From contig NZ_JBFEFI010000003.1 of the NCBI RefSeq assembly GCF_040717535.1, positions 318,001-382,000 of the forward strand: a DNA stretch of 64,000 nucleotides. Reading direction: 5' to 3'. The position numbers and the translations under genes were made by a program. Of the stretch, positions 10,018 through 19,894 are shown one piece after another. The stretch comes from Thalassoglobus sp. JC818 (GTDB lineage: Bacteria > Planctomycetota > Planctomycetia > Planctomycetales > Planctomycetaceae). Position 1 is the stretch's first letter; the number at the start of each line of letters is the position of its first letter. The notes beneath the pieces were generated by a model. That model saw only the letters and a list, made by a program, of their open reading frames with translations, made no database searches and was not told where the DNA came from.

Positions 10018-11415
10018 TTATGAACCGTAAAGAATGCGGCCCATGTTGTTCTTGTAAGCTTCAACTCCCGGCTGGCCGTAAGGGTTGATCCCGATCAAAC
10101 GGCCTTCGATCGTTGTTGCCAGCATGAACAACTGCAGCAGTTGTCCCATTGCGTAGGCGTCAATCTTGGAGAGCTTCAGATCGGTCGTCGGGCGTTGATC
10201 TTCTGCGTAAGCCTGATTCGTTCCCTCGATGGCCGCATCAAGAAGTTCCGGAATTGTCTTGCCTGCGATTCGATTGAGCAGGTCCTGATCGAGATCGTCG
10301 GAGGATTTTGGCAGCGAGATCGGAGACGAGGCAGGGACACCCGGGATGATGTTGTTGATGACTCGGTCTCGTTTGCCTTCCTGGTGTTGTTGGCCCCGAC
10401 TGTGCAAGTCGCGAGTGTTGACGACGGTCAGTGGAGTCGCGCCTCGTTCGTGTTTTCCGAGGCTTTCAGCGAGAAGCTGGTCGTACCAGAGTCCGGTCGA
10501 TTCGAGTCGATTCCCCCATGTCGAGAGAACTCGGATATCCATTCCGTGATCACGTTCGAGAAGATGGCAGGTGGCGACGTAATCGAGAACAGGATTCTCT
10601 CCTGCGGGCTTCGTTCGACACCGCTCGGTCATGTCGGCTGCTCCTTGCAGGAGTGCGCGAACGTCGATGCCGAGGACCGCCGCCGGGAAGAGTCCGACAG
10701 CTGTGAAGACGGAGAATCTTCCACCGACGCCGTCAGGGATCGGGAATGTCTGCTGATAGCCGCGTTTGTTGGAAAGGTCGCGAAGCTTACCTGTTTCTCC
10801 GGTGACTGGGACGACGAGTTCCGTCGCTTCCGGAGAGTCAGGGCCGTAATACTCTTCGAGGGCTTCCCGGAAAATGCGGAACGCTGCGGCCGTTTCGAGG
10901 GTTCCGCCCGACTTGCTGATGACTACGATTCCCCATCGCTCTGCCAGCTCTTTTGGATCGACGCATTGAGTCTTCAGGAGATTCAGCAGAGAACTCATCG
11001 AGTCGTTGTCGAGGTTGTTTCCCTCGAAATACAGGCGGGGATTTCCTCCCCTCGCTTCGCGTGAAAGTTCGTTGTGGTAGGGATCGCAGAGCGCTTCGAA
11101 GAGTGCCCGAAGCCCCATGTACGACCCGCCAATTCCGAGTACGACCATGCGATCGATTTGATCGCGAAGCGTTTTCGCTGAAGATTCGATGCTCTCCAGA
11201 AGACCGTCTTCTCCCTTGAGCAGTCTTTCGGGAAGGTCAATGAATCCGCTATCGAGAGGCTGTTTGGCTTCCGGGATTTCTTCTCCCGAAGTTCTCAATG
11301 CAACGTCGGCAAAGGCTTCGTCTCGTGCTGCGTGCAGATGTTCCGTGAGCATCGAATACTGTTTTTCGATGAGAAATCCGGCAGCTTGAGGTGAAAAGGA
11401 AATGGAGTTTGGCAT
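10018..11415 (-). CDS. pgi: Glucose-6-phosphate isomerase
   Basis: 465 residues starting MPNSISFSPQAAGF at 11415; the frame stays open upstream but that part is not conserved. Signatures are VLGIGGSYMGLRAL, ISKSGGTLETA (sugar phosphate-binding SIS motif), DGVGGRFSVFTAVGL, and a C-terminal QGVEAYKNNMG-like end with the conserved Lys. It interconverts glucose-6-phosphate and fructose-6-phosphate. Its length matches the shorter bacterial forms and not the ~550-residue proteobacterial form. It is transcribed toward mutS. Confidence 0.95.
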   Translation of the reverse strand: MPNSISFSPQAAGFLIEKQYSMLTEHLHAARDEAFADVALRTSGEEIPEAKQPLDSGFIDLPERLLKGEDGLLESIESSAKTLRDQIDRMVVLGIGGSYMGLRALFEALCDPYHNELSREARGGNPRLYFEGNNLDNDSMSSLLNLLKTQCVDPKELAERWGIVVISKSGGTLETAAAFRIFREALEEYYGPDSPEATELVVPVTGETGKLRDLSNKRGYQQTFPIPDGVGGRFSVFTAVGLFPAAVLGIDVRALLQGAADMTERCRTKPAGENPVLDYVATCHLLERDHGMDIRVLSTWGNRLESTGLWYDQLLAESLGKHERGATPLTVVNTRDLHSRGQQHQEGKRDRVINNIIPGVPASSPISLPKSSDDLDQDLLNRIAGKTIPELLDAAIEGTNQAYAEDQRPTTDLKLSKIDAYAMGQLLQLFMLATTIEGRLIGINPYGQPGVEAYKNNMGRILYGS

Positions 11416-11639
11416 TCCGATGTCCTTGTTGGTTCGAATGGAGATGCGAAGCGCTGTCGATGTAGATTGAAAGGTGACGAGAGCGTTGATTGGAGTGAAA
11501 ACGCTCATCCTCGCACAAGTGAGCACAGCGAAAAGCTGAAGCAGACTCTTCAAGCGAGTACAGGCTGAACTGTCACTCAGGGAATTCAGTCAGATGTTGC
11601 AGCTGAGATGTGTCCCGAATTTGTGAGCCGACCGAAGAA

Positions 11640-12194
11640 CTACGATGGCTCAGGTGGTGTGATTCCGAAGTCTTCGATGGTCAGCAGCGATTGGAAGTCG
11701 AAGCCGAGTTCGCGAAAGCGGTTGGCTCCCCCTTCCATGCGATCGATGATGGAGAGGACTTGTTTGACTTCGCAGCCAAACTCCTGAACCCGTTCGATGG
11801 CCAAGAGCGAACTGCCCCCTGTTGTGACGACATCTTCAACGATGGCGACTTTCATTCCGGGTTGTACGGGACCTTCGACGAATTTGTTGGTTCCGTGACC
11901 TTTGGATTCTTTTCGAACGAGAAAGCCAAGCAGGTCGGACTGTTTGCTCGCCGCCGCTGAGAGAATGCCCGCGACAATCGGGTCGGCTCCGATCGACATT
12001 CCACCGACGGCATCAATGCTCGGATCGAGAAGATCGAGAAAACCTTGGCTGACGAGGCTGAGGCCCCGCGCGTGAAGAGTCACCTGCTTACCGTCGAGGT
12101 AGTACTTGGCCTTTTTCCCAGAGGCTAGCGTGAAATCGCCGAACTTCAGTGCTCGCTCTCGGAACAAATCCATCAATTCTTGTTTGTTGTACAT
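11640..12194 (-). CDS. pyrE: Orotate phosphoribosyltransferase
   Basis: 184 residues from the ATG at 12194 (a TTG two codons upstream is possible). It joins orotate to PRPP to form OMP. Visible landmarks are FTLASGKKAKYYLDGK, GMSIGADPI, the FLVRKESKGHGT catalytic loop with Lys and His, and the PRPP-binding VAIVEDVVTTGGS. Length is normal for the short PyrE form. Separate from the other pyr genes; the plus-strand neighbour at 12576 is divergent. Confidence 0.95.
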   Translation of the reverse strand: MYNKQELMDLFRERALKFGDFTLASGKKAKYYLDGKQVTLHARGLSLVSQGFLDLLDPSIDAVGGMSIGADPIVAGILSAAASKQSDLLGFLVRKESKGHGTNKFVEGPVQPGMKVAIVEDVVTTGGSSLLAIERVQEFGCEVKQVLSIIDRMEGGANRFRELGFDFQSLLTIEDFGITPPEPS

Positions 12195-12200
12195 CTTCAA

Positions 12201-12575
12201 ATGTCCCGGAACTGTATTGTGTTGAGGGCGTTTTCTCTGAGCGCCGCCGCAAGAATTCTCATGCTATCGGGAATAGCTGGAATTGAAAGCGGACCGGCTG
12301 CGGCAAGTTTCATTCGATTGAGTTTCACGCATAGATGGTCCAGCCAAAACTCACCTGAGAAGCGAATGTCGAAATCCAGCCGGATCCTCACGCTTGAACT
12401 AGAAAACTTGTGCAGATTGTAAATCTTACAGCGACGAGGATTGGGTGTCGGCAAATCGGAGAATCATCTTGACCCAAATTCGAAATTTTCGGTAAATCGT
12501 CGAATTCAGTACCTGAAAACTTGTGATGTTATCGCAACTCCCTAACGAAACACTTTCACGGACGGAGTATTTGCA
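12201..12575. promoter_or_regulatory. Divergent intergenic region between pyrE and the parvulin gene
   Basis: 375 bases that must hold promoters for both neighbours. TTGACC near 12470 lies 18 bases before TAAATC, a possible but weak promoter pair for the plus strand. GGACGGAG just before 12576 serves as ribosome binding site. No other gene is supported. Confidence 0.35.
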
Positions 12576-13649
12576 ATGAGTGAACGGAATCACTCCCCGG
12601 AGAATTCAGCGGTGCCGACGCAGTCGAGTCGGACAAAAAAACAACATTGGCTGACCTATGTGATTGGAACGGTCGTTCTGGTCGTCGTCGCAGCGGTTGG
12701 TTTTCAGTTCATTCAGCCGAGCCCGGCTGCATCGCAGACAACAAATGATGCGACTGGTCAGGTGCAGTTGCAGCAGAACTCAACGCGAGTTCTGGCGAAA
12801 GTCAACAACCAGGCAATCACCTACGATGTGGTCGCTCAGGAGTGTGTGTCTCGCCACGGCGAAGATGTGCTCGATACCCTGATCAACCGACTTGTCATTC
12901 AACAAGCCTGTCAGGCCGCTGGCGTATCCGTCACCGCCGCAGAAGTGCAGGAAGAAGTCGCAGCGAATGCGAAGAAGTTCAATCTTCCGCTCGATACCTG
13001 GTACCAGATGCTGCAGGCAGAGCGTGGTTTGACGAAGGAACAGTATCACGACGACGTGATCTGGCCGATGATCGCTCTCAAGAAACTTGCTGGTCAAGAT
13101 GTGGACGTCACCGAGCAGGATATGCAGGACGGATTCGAACGCGATTACGGTCCTCGCGTGAAAGCCCGAATGATTGTCGTCGACGGAAGTATTCGTCAGG
13201 CAAATCAGATTTGGGAGAAGTGTAAAGCAGCCCCGAATGACTTCGATCGTCTGGCGATGGAGTTTTCTTCAGACCCCAACAGCCGTCCGCTTGGCGGTTC
13301 GATTCCTCCAATTCGGAAACATGGAGTCGAAAAAGTGGTTGAAGATGCTGCCTTCAAATTGCAGCCTGGAGAAATCTCAGGTGTGATTCAAGTAGCACAA
13401 AGCCGCTACGTGATCTTGAAGTGCGAAGGTCAGACTGAGCCAGTCGTCACCGATATCCGTGAAGTCTGGAATGACCTGTTCAAACAGCTTAAAGAAGAGA
13501 AGACACAAATCGCCGTCGCGAAGGTCTTCGACAAAATCAAGAACGACGCACGCGTCGACAACTTCCTGACTCGAACCACAACTGGTCCACGTCCAGGACA
13601 GCAGATTCGCCAAGTTTCCGGAAGCACACCCGCTGGTGCCGGACAATAG
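12576..13649 (+). CDS. Membrane-anchored parvulin-type peptidyl-prolyl isomerase
   Basis: 357 residues. A polar N-terminus is followed by one membrane helix (about 27-46, LTYVIGTVVLVVVAAVGF). A SurA/PrsA-like chaperone segment comes next with VNNQAITYDVV and LINRLVIQQA. A PpiC rotamase domain (about 195-295) has VKARMIVV, FDRLAMEFSSDPNS, GGSIPPI and LQPGEISGVI. The C-terminal tail is low complexity. It probably helps fold exported proteins, facing the periplasm. The rotamase catalytic residues cannot be judged without alignment. A clear terminator follows. Confidence 0.88.
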   Translation: MSERNHSPENSAVPTQSSRTKKQHWLTYVIGTVVLVVVAAVGFQFIQPSPAASQTTNDATGQVQLQQNSTRVLAKVNNQAITYDVVAQECVSRHGEDVLDTLINRLVIQQACQAAGVSVTAAEVQEEVAANAKKFNLPLDTWYQMLQAERGLTKEQYHDDVIWPMIALKKLAGQDVDVTEQDMQDGFERDYGPRVKARMIVVDGSIRQANQIWEKCKAAPNDFDRLAMEFSSDPNSRPLGGSIPPIRKHGVEKVVEDAAFKLQPGEISGVIQVAQSRYVILKCEGQTEPVVTDIREVWNDLFKQLKEEKTQIAVAKVFDKIKNDARVDNFLTRTTTGPRPGQQIRQVSGSTPAGAGQ

Positions 13650-13671
13650 AATCGAAACTGCTTGAATCTTC

Positions 13672-13709
13672 ACAACCCGTCTCTGAGTTCTCTCAGGGCG
13701 GGTTGTTTT
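13672..13709 (+). terminator. Rho-independent terminator after the parvulin gene
   Basis: ACAACCCG pairs with CGGGTTGT and CTGAG pairs with CTCAG inside the stem. TTTTG follows. It begins about 20 bases past the stop codon at 13649. Confidence 0.85.
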
Positions 13710-13880
13710 GTGCGCGGTGGGGAAAACTGACAATCAATCAATCTTCTCTTCTGAACGTGTGTCGAGCAAAACTCAATTCGAACGCAATGCAGTTCGCGAC
13801 CCTGCAATTCCGTTCGGGGCGGTTTCGAGTTACGATCCGAACATTGAAATTCCTTCAGTGCCTGCGATTGACGAGTTGTT

Positions 13881-15638
13881 ATGCCTGATCTCGACCCATC
13901 GAAAATCAATGTCATTCTTGCCACAGATTGCGGAAGCACGACGACGAAGGCAATTTTGATTGAGAAGGTCGACGGTCATTATCGACAAACATTCCGAGGC
14001 GAGGCGCCGACCACCGTTGAAGAACCAGTCGCGGACGTGACCGTTGGAGTTCGCAATGCAGCTGCCGAAGTGGCGGAGCTCTCGGGACGTCGTCTACTTG
14101 ATGATGACGGAAATCTGATTCGACCGGCTCAGGGGAATGACGGCTGCGACATTTACATTTCCACGTCAAGTGCCGGCGGAGGGCTTCAGGTTCTCGTGAC
14201 TGGTGTCGTACGTGAGATGTCGGCGGCCAGCGCAGAGCGAGCGGCATTGGGGGCAGGGGCGATCGTCTTAGACTTGATTGCTTCCAACGATCGACGAAGA
14301 CCGCACGATCAAATCAAACGCATTCGTGACTTGCGACCCGACATGGTCGTCATGGCTGGCGGCACCGACGGAGGGACGAAGAAGCACGTCGTGCAGATTG
14401 CTGAACTGATTGCTCCAGCCAAACCGAAACCGCGATTCGGAAGCAATTACCGGATGCCCGTGATCTTCGCAGGCAATAAGGAAGCAGCCTCTGAAGTTTC
14501 CGAGACATTTGACGAGTCGGTGACGCTGTCTGTCGTCGACAATGTGCGGCCCGAATTGGAATTCGAGAATCTCGCCCCAGCGAGAGACTGCATTCACGAC
14601 CTGTTTCTCGAACATGTGATGGCACACGCGCCGGGTTACGATCGGCTCATGAAGCTGACGGACACGCCCATCATGCCAACTCCCGGGGCTGTCGGCGATA
14701 TTCTGCAACAGATCGCCCGCGCACGGCAGATCAACTGCGTCGGCGTCGATATTGGCGGAGCGACGACGGATGTCTTTAGCGTTTTCGAAGGGGCGGACGG
14801 TTCTCCAACATTCAACCGGACCGTGAGTGCGAATCTGGGGATGAGTTATTCCATCTCCAATGTTTGCTCGGAAGCGGGCATGGAGAATGTCTTGAGATGG
14901 GCTGACCAAACGATGGACGAGCGCGAGCTTCGCAACCGCGTGAAGAATAAAATGATTCGCCCGACGACGATTCCGCAAACGGCAGAAGCTCTTGTCTTCG
15001 AACAAGCAGTCGCGCGCGAGGCTCTTCGATTGGCGTATCAACAGCACAAAGAGTTTGCCACGACGTTGAAGGGAGTTCAGCAGCAGCGAACGGTTGGAGA
15101 CACGTTCGTTCAGGAAGGGGGAGGTCGTTCAATTGTCGACAACATGAAGCTCGATCTCCTCGTTGCCTCGGGCGGAGTTCTCTCGCATGCCCCGGAAATG
15201 TTGCAGACAGCTCAGATGATGATCGATGCGTTCGAGCCCGAAGGGTTCACGGAACTGGCCAAAGACAGCATTTTCATGATGCCGCATCTCGGTGTTCTCG
15301 CAGCTGTGCATCCGGAAGCAGCCTTGGAAGTCTTCGAGAAGGATTGTTTGATTTCATTGGGAACGGTCATCGCACCCAAGGGAGTGACGAAGCTGGGACG
15401 GGTTGCGATGAGTTATCGCATTTCCGGTTCGACTCTCTCGGAAGAAGGCGAGATCTACTTCGGAGAACAGGTCATTTTTCCGCTGGAAGGGGGAGAGACT
15501 GCGGACGTCACAATCACTCCGGGACGAGGGCTCGACGTTGGTGCTGGGAAAGGCAAGAGTGTCTCGAGAACCGTAAAGGGGGGAACGGTCGGGCTGATTC
15601 TCGATGGTCGCGGGCGTCCACTCTGGCCGGACGATTAG
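13881..15638 (+). CDS. GlmL/MutL-family actin-like ATPase (methylaspartate mutase accessory type)
   Basis: 585 residues of the ASKHA superfamily. The phosphate-1 loop is ILATDCGSTTTKAILIE at the N-terminus. STSSAGGGLQVLVTG, VMAGGTDGG and CVGVDIGGATTDVFSV (phosphate-2) follow, with LLVASGGVLSH further on. This matches the family named after glutamate mutase protein GlmL (MutL, unrelated to mismatch repair MutL), thought to act as a reactivating chaperone of B12-dependent carbon-skeleton mutases. No glmE/glmS mutase genes lie nearby, so the client here is unknown. The TAG stop lies in a dispersed repeat. Confidence 0.85.
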   Translation: MPDLDPSKINVILATDCGSTTTKAILIEKVDGHYRQTFRGEAPTTVEEPVADVTVGVRNAAAEVAELSGRRLLDDDGNLIRPAQGNDGCDIYISTSSAGGGLQVLVTGVVREMSAASAERAALGAGAIVLDLIASNDRRRPHDQIKRIRDLRPDMVVMAGGTDGGTKKHVVQIAELIAPAKPKPRFGSNYRMPVIFAGNKEAASEVSETFDESVTLSVVDNVRPELEFENLAPARDCIHDLFLEHVMAHAPGYDRLMKLTDTPIMPTPGAVGDILQQIARARQINCVGVDIGGATTDVFSVFEGADGSPTFNRTVSANLGMSYSISNVCSEAGMENVLRWADQTMDERELRNRVKNKMIRPTTIPQTAEALVFEQAVAREALRLAYQQHKEFATTLKGVQQQRTVGDTFVQEGGGRSIVDNMKLDLLVASGGVLSHAPEMLQTAQMMIDAFEPEGFTELAKDSIFMMPHLGVLAAVHPEAALEVFEKDCLISLGTVIAPKGVTKLGRVAMSYRISGSTLSEEGEIYFGEQVIFPLEGGETADVTITPGRGLDVGAGKGKSVSRTVKGGTVGLILDGRGRPLWPDD

Positions 15639-15740
15639 AGCAAGTTCCTCTTTCCTGTGGACTCTCTTGCGCTGTTTCACAAGTTAAAAGGCTGTGCTTG
15701 CTCGTGCGAAATTGTGTACACCAAATCAAAAAATGCTCTA
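15636..15740. repeat. Dispersed TAGAGCA/TGCTCTA repeat, copy B
   Basis: 105 bp beginning TAGAGCAAGTTCCTCTTTCC, with an inner GGCTGTGCTTGCTCGTGCGA and ending AAATGCTCTA, so both ends match as inverted repeats. The first three bases are the stop codon of the GlmL-like gene. Confidence 0.85.
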
Positions 15741-16481
15741 ACGAACAGGTCTGTTTCTCGAGTTGATCCACCTTCGGTGAAAATATCGCTTCCAATCGAT
15801 CTCAATTCATTTGAGAATAATTTCCCGTCGGCCTTTTTGATCGAAGCCACCCCGACGCGAATCAATTTCCAGCGAAACTCGCGAACCTTCTGACGTCGGA
15901 ACCGCTCAAAACAGGGACGTTTCTTCCCGACGAGATCGTGTTTTGTCAGTCTGTCAACGACAAAACCCTTGTTCTTGTAGTGACTTATCGAATTCGGAAA
16001 AAGGTGGCTGAAGTGCTTTCCAACGACAAAACTACGGGATAAAATCTATGAATCGATGGCAAGGGAATGAGTGAGGATTATCACACTCAAACACCTTCAG
16101 CACCAATCTGCTGAGAGTTGATTCTGCCATTCAAATACCTGATGGGCAGGCTCTTCGGAATGAGCCAGCTCATTGATTCATCAGTGGAGCAAGATCACGT
16201 CAATTCGATCGCCTCGTTGGCCTGGATTCAATCGGCGGAATAGTCCGGGGTCAAATTTGAAGCAAGAGCCCGCCGATCGCTCTGTCAGAGGTTTTGCCGT
16301 CTCCACAGACCGCTGTATGGCGATTTTCTTAACCCAGGGTCGATCCGCGCAGACGCTCAGCATGTTGCTAACCACGTGCTCTAACGTAATGGCACGAGCC
16401 GTTTCTTTCAGAACGAACCGGTGATTCTGACGACCCGGGCACCCATCTGCAGTTCAGACACAATTCTGTTGGCTTTGGTGA
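15741..16481. other. Long intergenic region upstream of phoH, no supported gene
   Basis: About 740 bases after repeat copy B. The open frames are short, lack ribosome sites and show no motif. There is no tRNA or strong hairpin-plus-T terminator. It likely contains the promoter of the phoH cluster. Confidence 0.5.
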
Positions 16482-17483
16482 ATGACAACAACATCCTCCA
16501 CAATTTCTCTGCTATACCCAGACGAAGCACGCTTGCTCTTCGGACCAAGCGATAGCCACGTTCGGCGCCTGCGCGACGCTTACGGAACAGCGATCGTGCT
16601 CCGCGGGGATTCGATCGTCGTCGAAGGGGAAAGCGACGCTGTTGAGTCAACGATCAAGGCTTTCGAGCAACTGCGCGAGATCATCAAACGCGACGGAATC
16701 GCTCACGATGCGGTCGTCGATCGGTTGGTTTCCAATCGCACAGAAGATCAACCTTCATCAGAGCAGGTGATCGACCTCTTTGAGAAGGCTAAGCGAATTC
16801 AGCCTCGTACGGCTGGCCAGGCAAAATACGTAGAAGCTATTCGGAATCACGACCTGGTATTCTGCAAAGGCCCTGCTGGTTGCGGAAAGACTTATCTCGC
16901 AGTGGCGATGGCAGTCAATGCACTGCGGTCGGAGAAGGTCCGAAGAATTGTTCTCGTTCGTCCAGCAGTCGAAGCAGGAGAGAAGCTCGGATTTCTGCCC
17001 GGGGACATGCTCGCGAAGGTCAATCCATTCCTTAGGCCGCTCTTGGATTCGATGAACGATATGCTGAACTTCGAGCAAGTTCGGCTCTATATGGAAAATG
17101 ATGTGGTCGAAATCGTCCCGCTGGCTTTCATGCGTGGACGAACTTTGAACGACACGTTCATCATTCTCGATGAAGCACAAAACACGACGATCACGCAGAT
17201 GAAGATGTTCCTGACTCGTATGGGTGAGGGCTCGACGATTGTCGTGACGGGGGATGCAACACAAACAGACTTGCCAGATAACGTCACATCTGGATTTAAT
17301 GATGCGATTCGGCGTCTCGGGAAAATCAAGGGAGTTCAAGTCGTCGAACTGACAGGAGAGGATATCGTTCGCCATCGTTTGGTACGTGAGATCGTCAAGG
17401 CGTATGACGATCAAGGAACTCGTCCCACGCGAAATCGTTACGCAGCGACAGAAGTTGCTGCTGCGTCGATGGAGAAGTCCTGA
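16482..17483 (+). CDS. phoH: PhoH-family ATPase
   Basis: 333 residues. An N-terminal KH-like RNA-binding segment (about 15-70, with RRLRDAYGTAIVLRGDSIVVEG) precedes the PhoH P-loop domain. Walker A is FCKGPAGCGKTYLA, Walker B is FIILDEAQNTT, and VVTGDATQTDLP is the sensor region. PhoH proteins bind and hydrolyse ATP and are linked to RNA metabolism; they are often next to ybeY, as here. The next gene starts 6 bases after this stop, so the two are co-transcribed. Confidence 0.94.
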   Translation: MTTTSSTISLLYPDEARLLFGPSDSHVRRLRDAYGTAIVLRGDSIVVEGESDAVESTIKAFEQLREIIKRDGIAHDAVVDRLVSNRTEDQPSSEQVIDLFEKAKRIQPRTAGQAKYVEAIRNHDLVFCKGPAGCGKTYLAVAMAVNALRSEKVRRIVLVRPAVEAGEKLGFLPGDMLAKVNPFLRPLLDSMNDMLNFEQVRLYMENDVVEIVPLAFMRGRTLNDTFIILDEAQNTTITQMKMFLTRMGEGSTIVVTGDATQTDLPDNVTSGFNDAIRRLGKIKGVQVVELTGEDIVRHRLVREIVKAYDDQGTRPTRNRYAATEVAAASMEKS

Positions 17484-17488
17484 CAACC

Positions 17489-19894
17489 ATGTTTAGATTC
17501 GGACATAAACGGAGCCGGGTTTCGAAATCAGCGGGAATCCGCCGTCCTGACACAGCCATCAAACGGTTTCTAAAATCACTGCGCGATCGTCGACTGCAGA
17601 TTCGCATCGGTGTCTCGTTTGTGGCGATCGTGCTGCTTGTCGTTGCGCTGCAAAGCTGGAAGTCCCCGTTCCAATATCGTCGCGGGGATTACATCGAGCA
17701 TGGCGTCGCTGCGAAGATTGAATTCGAACGCATCGATGTCGAGCAGACGCAGATCGCGCGGGAACGTGCTGCGGAATCGGTTCCGTGGATCTTTCGACTG
17801 AATTCAACTCCTCTCGTTTCGCTACCTGAAGAGTTGCGGGCAGCACTTGGAGAAATTGCTGCTGCTCAGAACCTCGAACTTGTTCCGCTGACGACTCGCC
17901 AGAACTTTGGTCTGACTCAACAGTCGTCGAGTGAACTGGGTGGGAAGATCGTCGGAGACTGGTTTCATGCTGGTTCCCCGGCTGAACGGTTCGCCGTGCT
18001 TCGATCAGCAATCGTCGGCCCCGATATGACTCGGGCCGAGCAGCGAATCGAGGCGATGGTCGAAGAGTTTCGTGAGTTCATTCAACCGATTCTGGAAACA
18101 GGAATTATCGGAAGCGATTTCGCTCAACGTCAGAATCGAAATCTGACGCCCGATCGCCGGCTGCTTATTGTCAACAACGGCGACGGACTCGAAACCGGTC
18201 GAATAGTGTTGTTGCCGCGTGTTCGTTTGCAGGATCAGCTCAACGAAGCCGGGCAGCTTGGCTACTCATGGGACACCTTCGAAGCCCTCTCGCCCGATAT
18301 TCGTCGGCCGATCATCCACTGGCTCATCGAGCGTGCAACGCCGACGTTGATCTTCGATCAATCTGCGACAGCTGCGGAAATCGCAGCTGCGCGCGAGCAA
18401 GTCGATCCGCGAATGGAACGCTACCTGAAGGGGGACTTGCTGGTCGAACCGCAACAGTTTCTCGACCAGTCTCATCTCAGCTTGCTGCTCGATGAGTACA
18501 ACGCGGCTGAGTCCACGATTCACGAGGGGGCACGATTCAGTCGGATGCTTGTGGCGTTCGTCATGGTCGCTGTGCTGACCATCCTGAATGGTTTTTACAT
18601 CGCTAAAAACGAACCCCGAATTGCGAACAACCTCAACTACTTAATCACATTCTGGGTTGCGATTATCGCGACGGCATTCATCGGCAGAATTGTCTCACTT
18701 GATCCGCTTCGTGCTGAGATTGTGCCTCTTCTCACAACGGTTTTGCTGTTGTCCGTGGCATTCAATCAAGTGCTGGCAACGATGACTGCATTTTCACTTT
18801 CGTTGCTGTTGACGATGGCTACGACGGGGCAGTTCAATCACTTCCTGGTTCTCATGGCGACGGCGACGTCTGCGATTATTCCCTTAAAGAGAGTCTCGAC
18901 TCGTGCGACGTTGATTAAGACCAGTTTCATTTCTGCGATCACCTTCTTCACTGTCGGCTGTGGCATTGCCATTATCGAAACGCAGTCAGTCACAGAAGTG
19001 ATGCAGGACACTCAACTGCTCGTGATGAATGCCAAAGGGGCGGCTCTTTGCCTCGTCGCAGGCTTCCTGGTCGCGGGAAGTTTGCCGTTTATCGAGAGTG
19101 CCTTCGGCGTTGTCACGGACATGACGCTTCTCGAGTTGAGTGATCCCTCGCACCCACTGCTCCAAGATCTGGTGCGACTGGCACCGGGGACATACAACCA
19201 CTCCATTGCGGTTTCCAGCATTGCCGAAACGGCTGCTGAGCGTATCGGCGGAAACGGACTCTTAGCGCGTGTCGGAGCCTATTTCCACGACATTGGGAAA
19301 ATGCTCAAACCACAGTATTTCATCGAGAATCTTCAGGATGCGTCGAGCAGTCGGCACCAGCAGCTCAATCCGGCGATGAGTACGCTGATCATCATCGGGC
19401 ATGTGAAAGACGGTGTGGAACTGGCTGAGCAGTATGGCCTGCCGCAACCGATCATCGACTTCATCGAACAACACCACGGCACGACTCTCGTCGAGTATTT
19501 CTACCGAGAGGCCGCCAAGCTGGCGGAATGCAAACCGGATCACAAAACCGACGCGGAAGAGTCGTCGTTTCGGTATCCCGGCCCAAAGCCGCAGACTCGC
19601 GAAACGGGCGTGATGATGATCGCTGATGCCTGCGAGAGTGCCTGTCGGTCTCTTACGGAACCGACTCCGAAGCGGATTGAAACTCTCGTGAACGATATCG
19701 TGATGCGTCGACTTCTCGATGGGCAGTTCGACGAATGTGATCTGAAGATGTCTGATATTCGCACAATTCAAGATTCTGTGACAAAGTCTTTGATTGGAAT
19801 TTATCACGGTCGAATACGTTACCCCGATGCGCAGGACGGGAAAAAAAAGAGTGAAGTACACGATTCATCTGTCAAACAACCAGCGGCAAATTGA
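17489..19894 (+). CDS. pgpH: PgpH-like 7TM-HD phosphodiesterase (c-di-AMP type)
   Basis: 801 residues. TM1 lies at about 36-56. A large extracytoplasmic region follows to ~345, then a cluster of membrane helices (about 350-545). A cytoplasmic HD domain (about 560-770) carries APGTYNHSIAVSSIAETAAE, the HD pair AYFHDIGKM and IIGHVKDG, and EQHHGTTLVEYFY. This is the 7TMR-HDED architecture of PgpH, which degrades cyclic di-AMP in Firmicutes. That the substrate is c-di-AMP here is an inference. It lies between phoH and ybeY and overlaps the ybeY start by 44 bases. Confidence 0.87.
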   Translation: MFRFGHKRSRVSKSAGIRRPDTAIKRFLKSLRDRRLQIRIGVSFVAIVLLVVALQSWKSPFQYRRGDYIEHGVAAKIEFERIDVEQTQIARERAAESVPWIFRLNSTPLVSLPEELRAALGEIAAAQNLELVPLTTRQNFGLTQQSSSELGGKIVGDWFHAGSPAERFAVLRSAIVGPDMTRAEQRIEAMVEEFREFIQPILETGIIGSDFAQRQNRNLTPDRRLLIVNNGDGLETGRIVLLPRVRLQDQLNEAGQLGYSWDTFEALSPDIRRPIIHWLIERATPTLIFDQSATAAEIAAAREQVDPRMERYLKGDLLVEPQQFLDQSHLSLLLDEYNAAESTIHEGARFSRMLVAFVMVAVLTILNGFYIAKNEPRIANNLNYLITFWVAIIATAFIGRIVSLDPLRAEIVPLLTTVLLLSVAFNQVLATMTAFSLSLLLTMATTGQFNHFLVLMATATSAIIPLKRVSTRATLIKTSFISAITFFTVGCGIAIIETQSVTEVMQDTQLLVMNAKGAALCLVAGFLVAGSLPFIESAFGVVTDMTLLELSDPSHPLLQDLVRLAPGTYNHSIAVSSIAETAAERIGGNGLLARVGAYFHDIGKMLKPQYFIENLQDASSSRHQQLNPAMSTLIIIGHVKDGVELAEQYGLPQPIIDFIEQHHGTTLVEYFYREAAKLAECKPDHKTDAEESSFRYPGPKPQTRETGVMMIADACESACRSLTEPTPKRIETLVNDIVMRRLLDGQFDECDLKMSDIRTIQDSVTKSLIGIYHGRIRYPDAQDGKKKSEVHDSSVKQPAAN

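Noticed and set aside
10141-11064. A 307-codon open frame on the plus strand opposite pgi
   Set aside because: It lies wholly inside pgi in another frame. The composition is odd (Ser/Arg/Asp-rich) and it has no motif.
14268-15047. A 259-codon open frame on the minus strand inside the GlmL-like gene
   Set aside because: It is antisense to a conserved gene and shows no recognisable motif.
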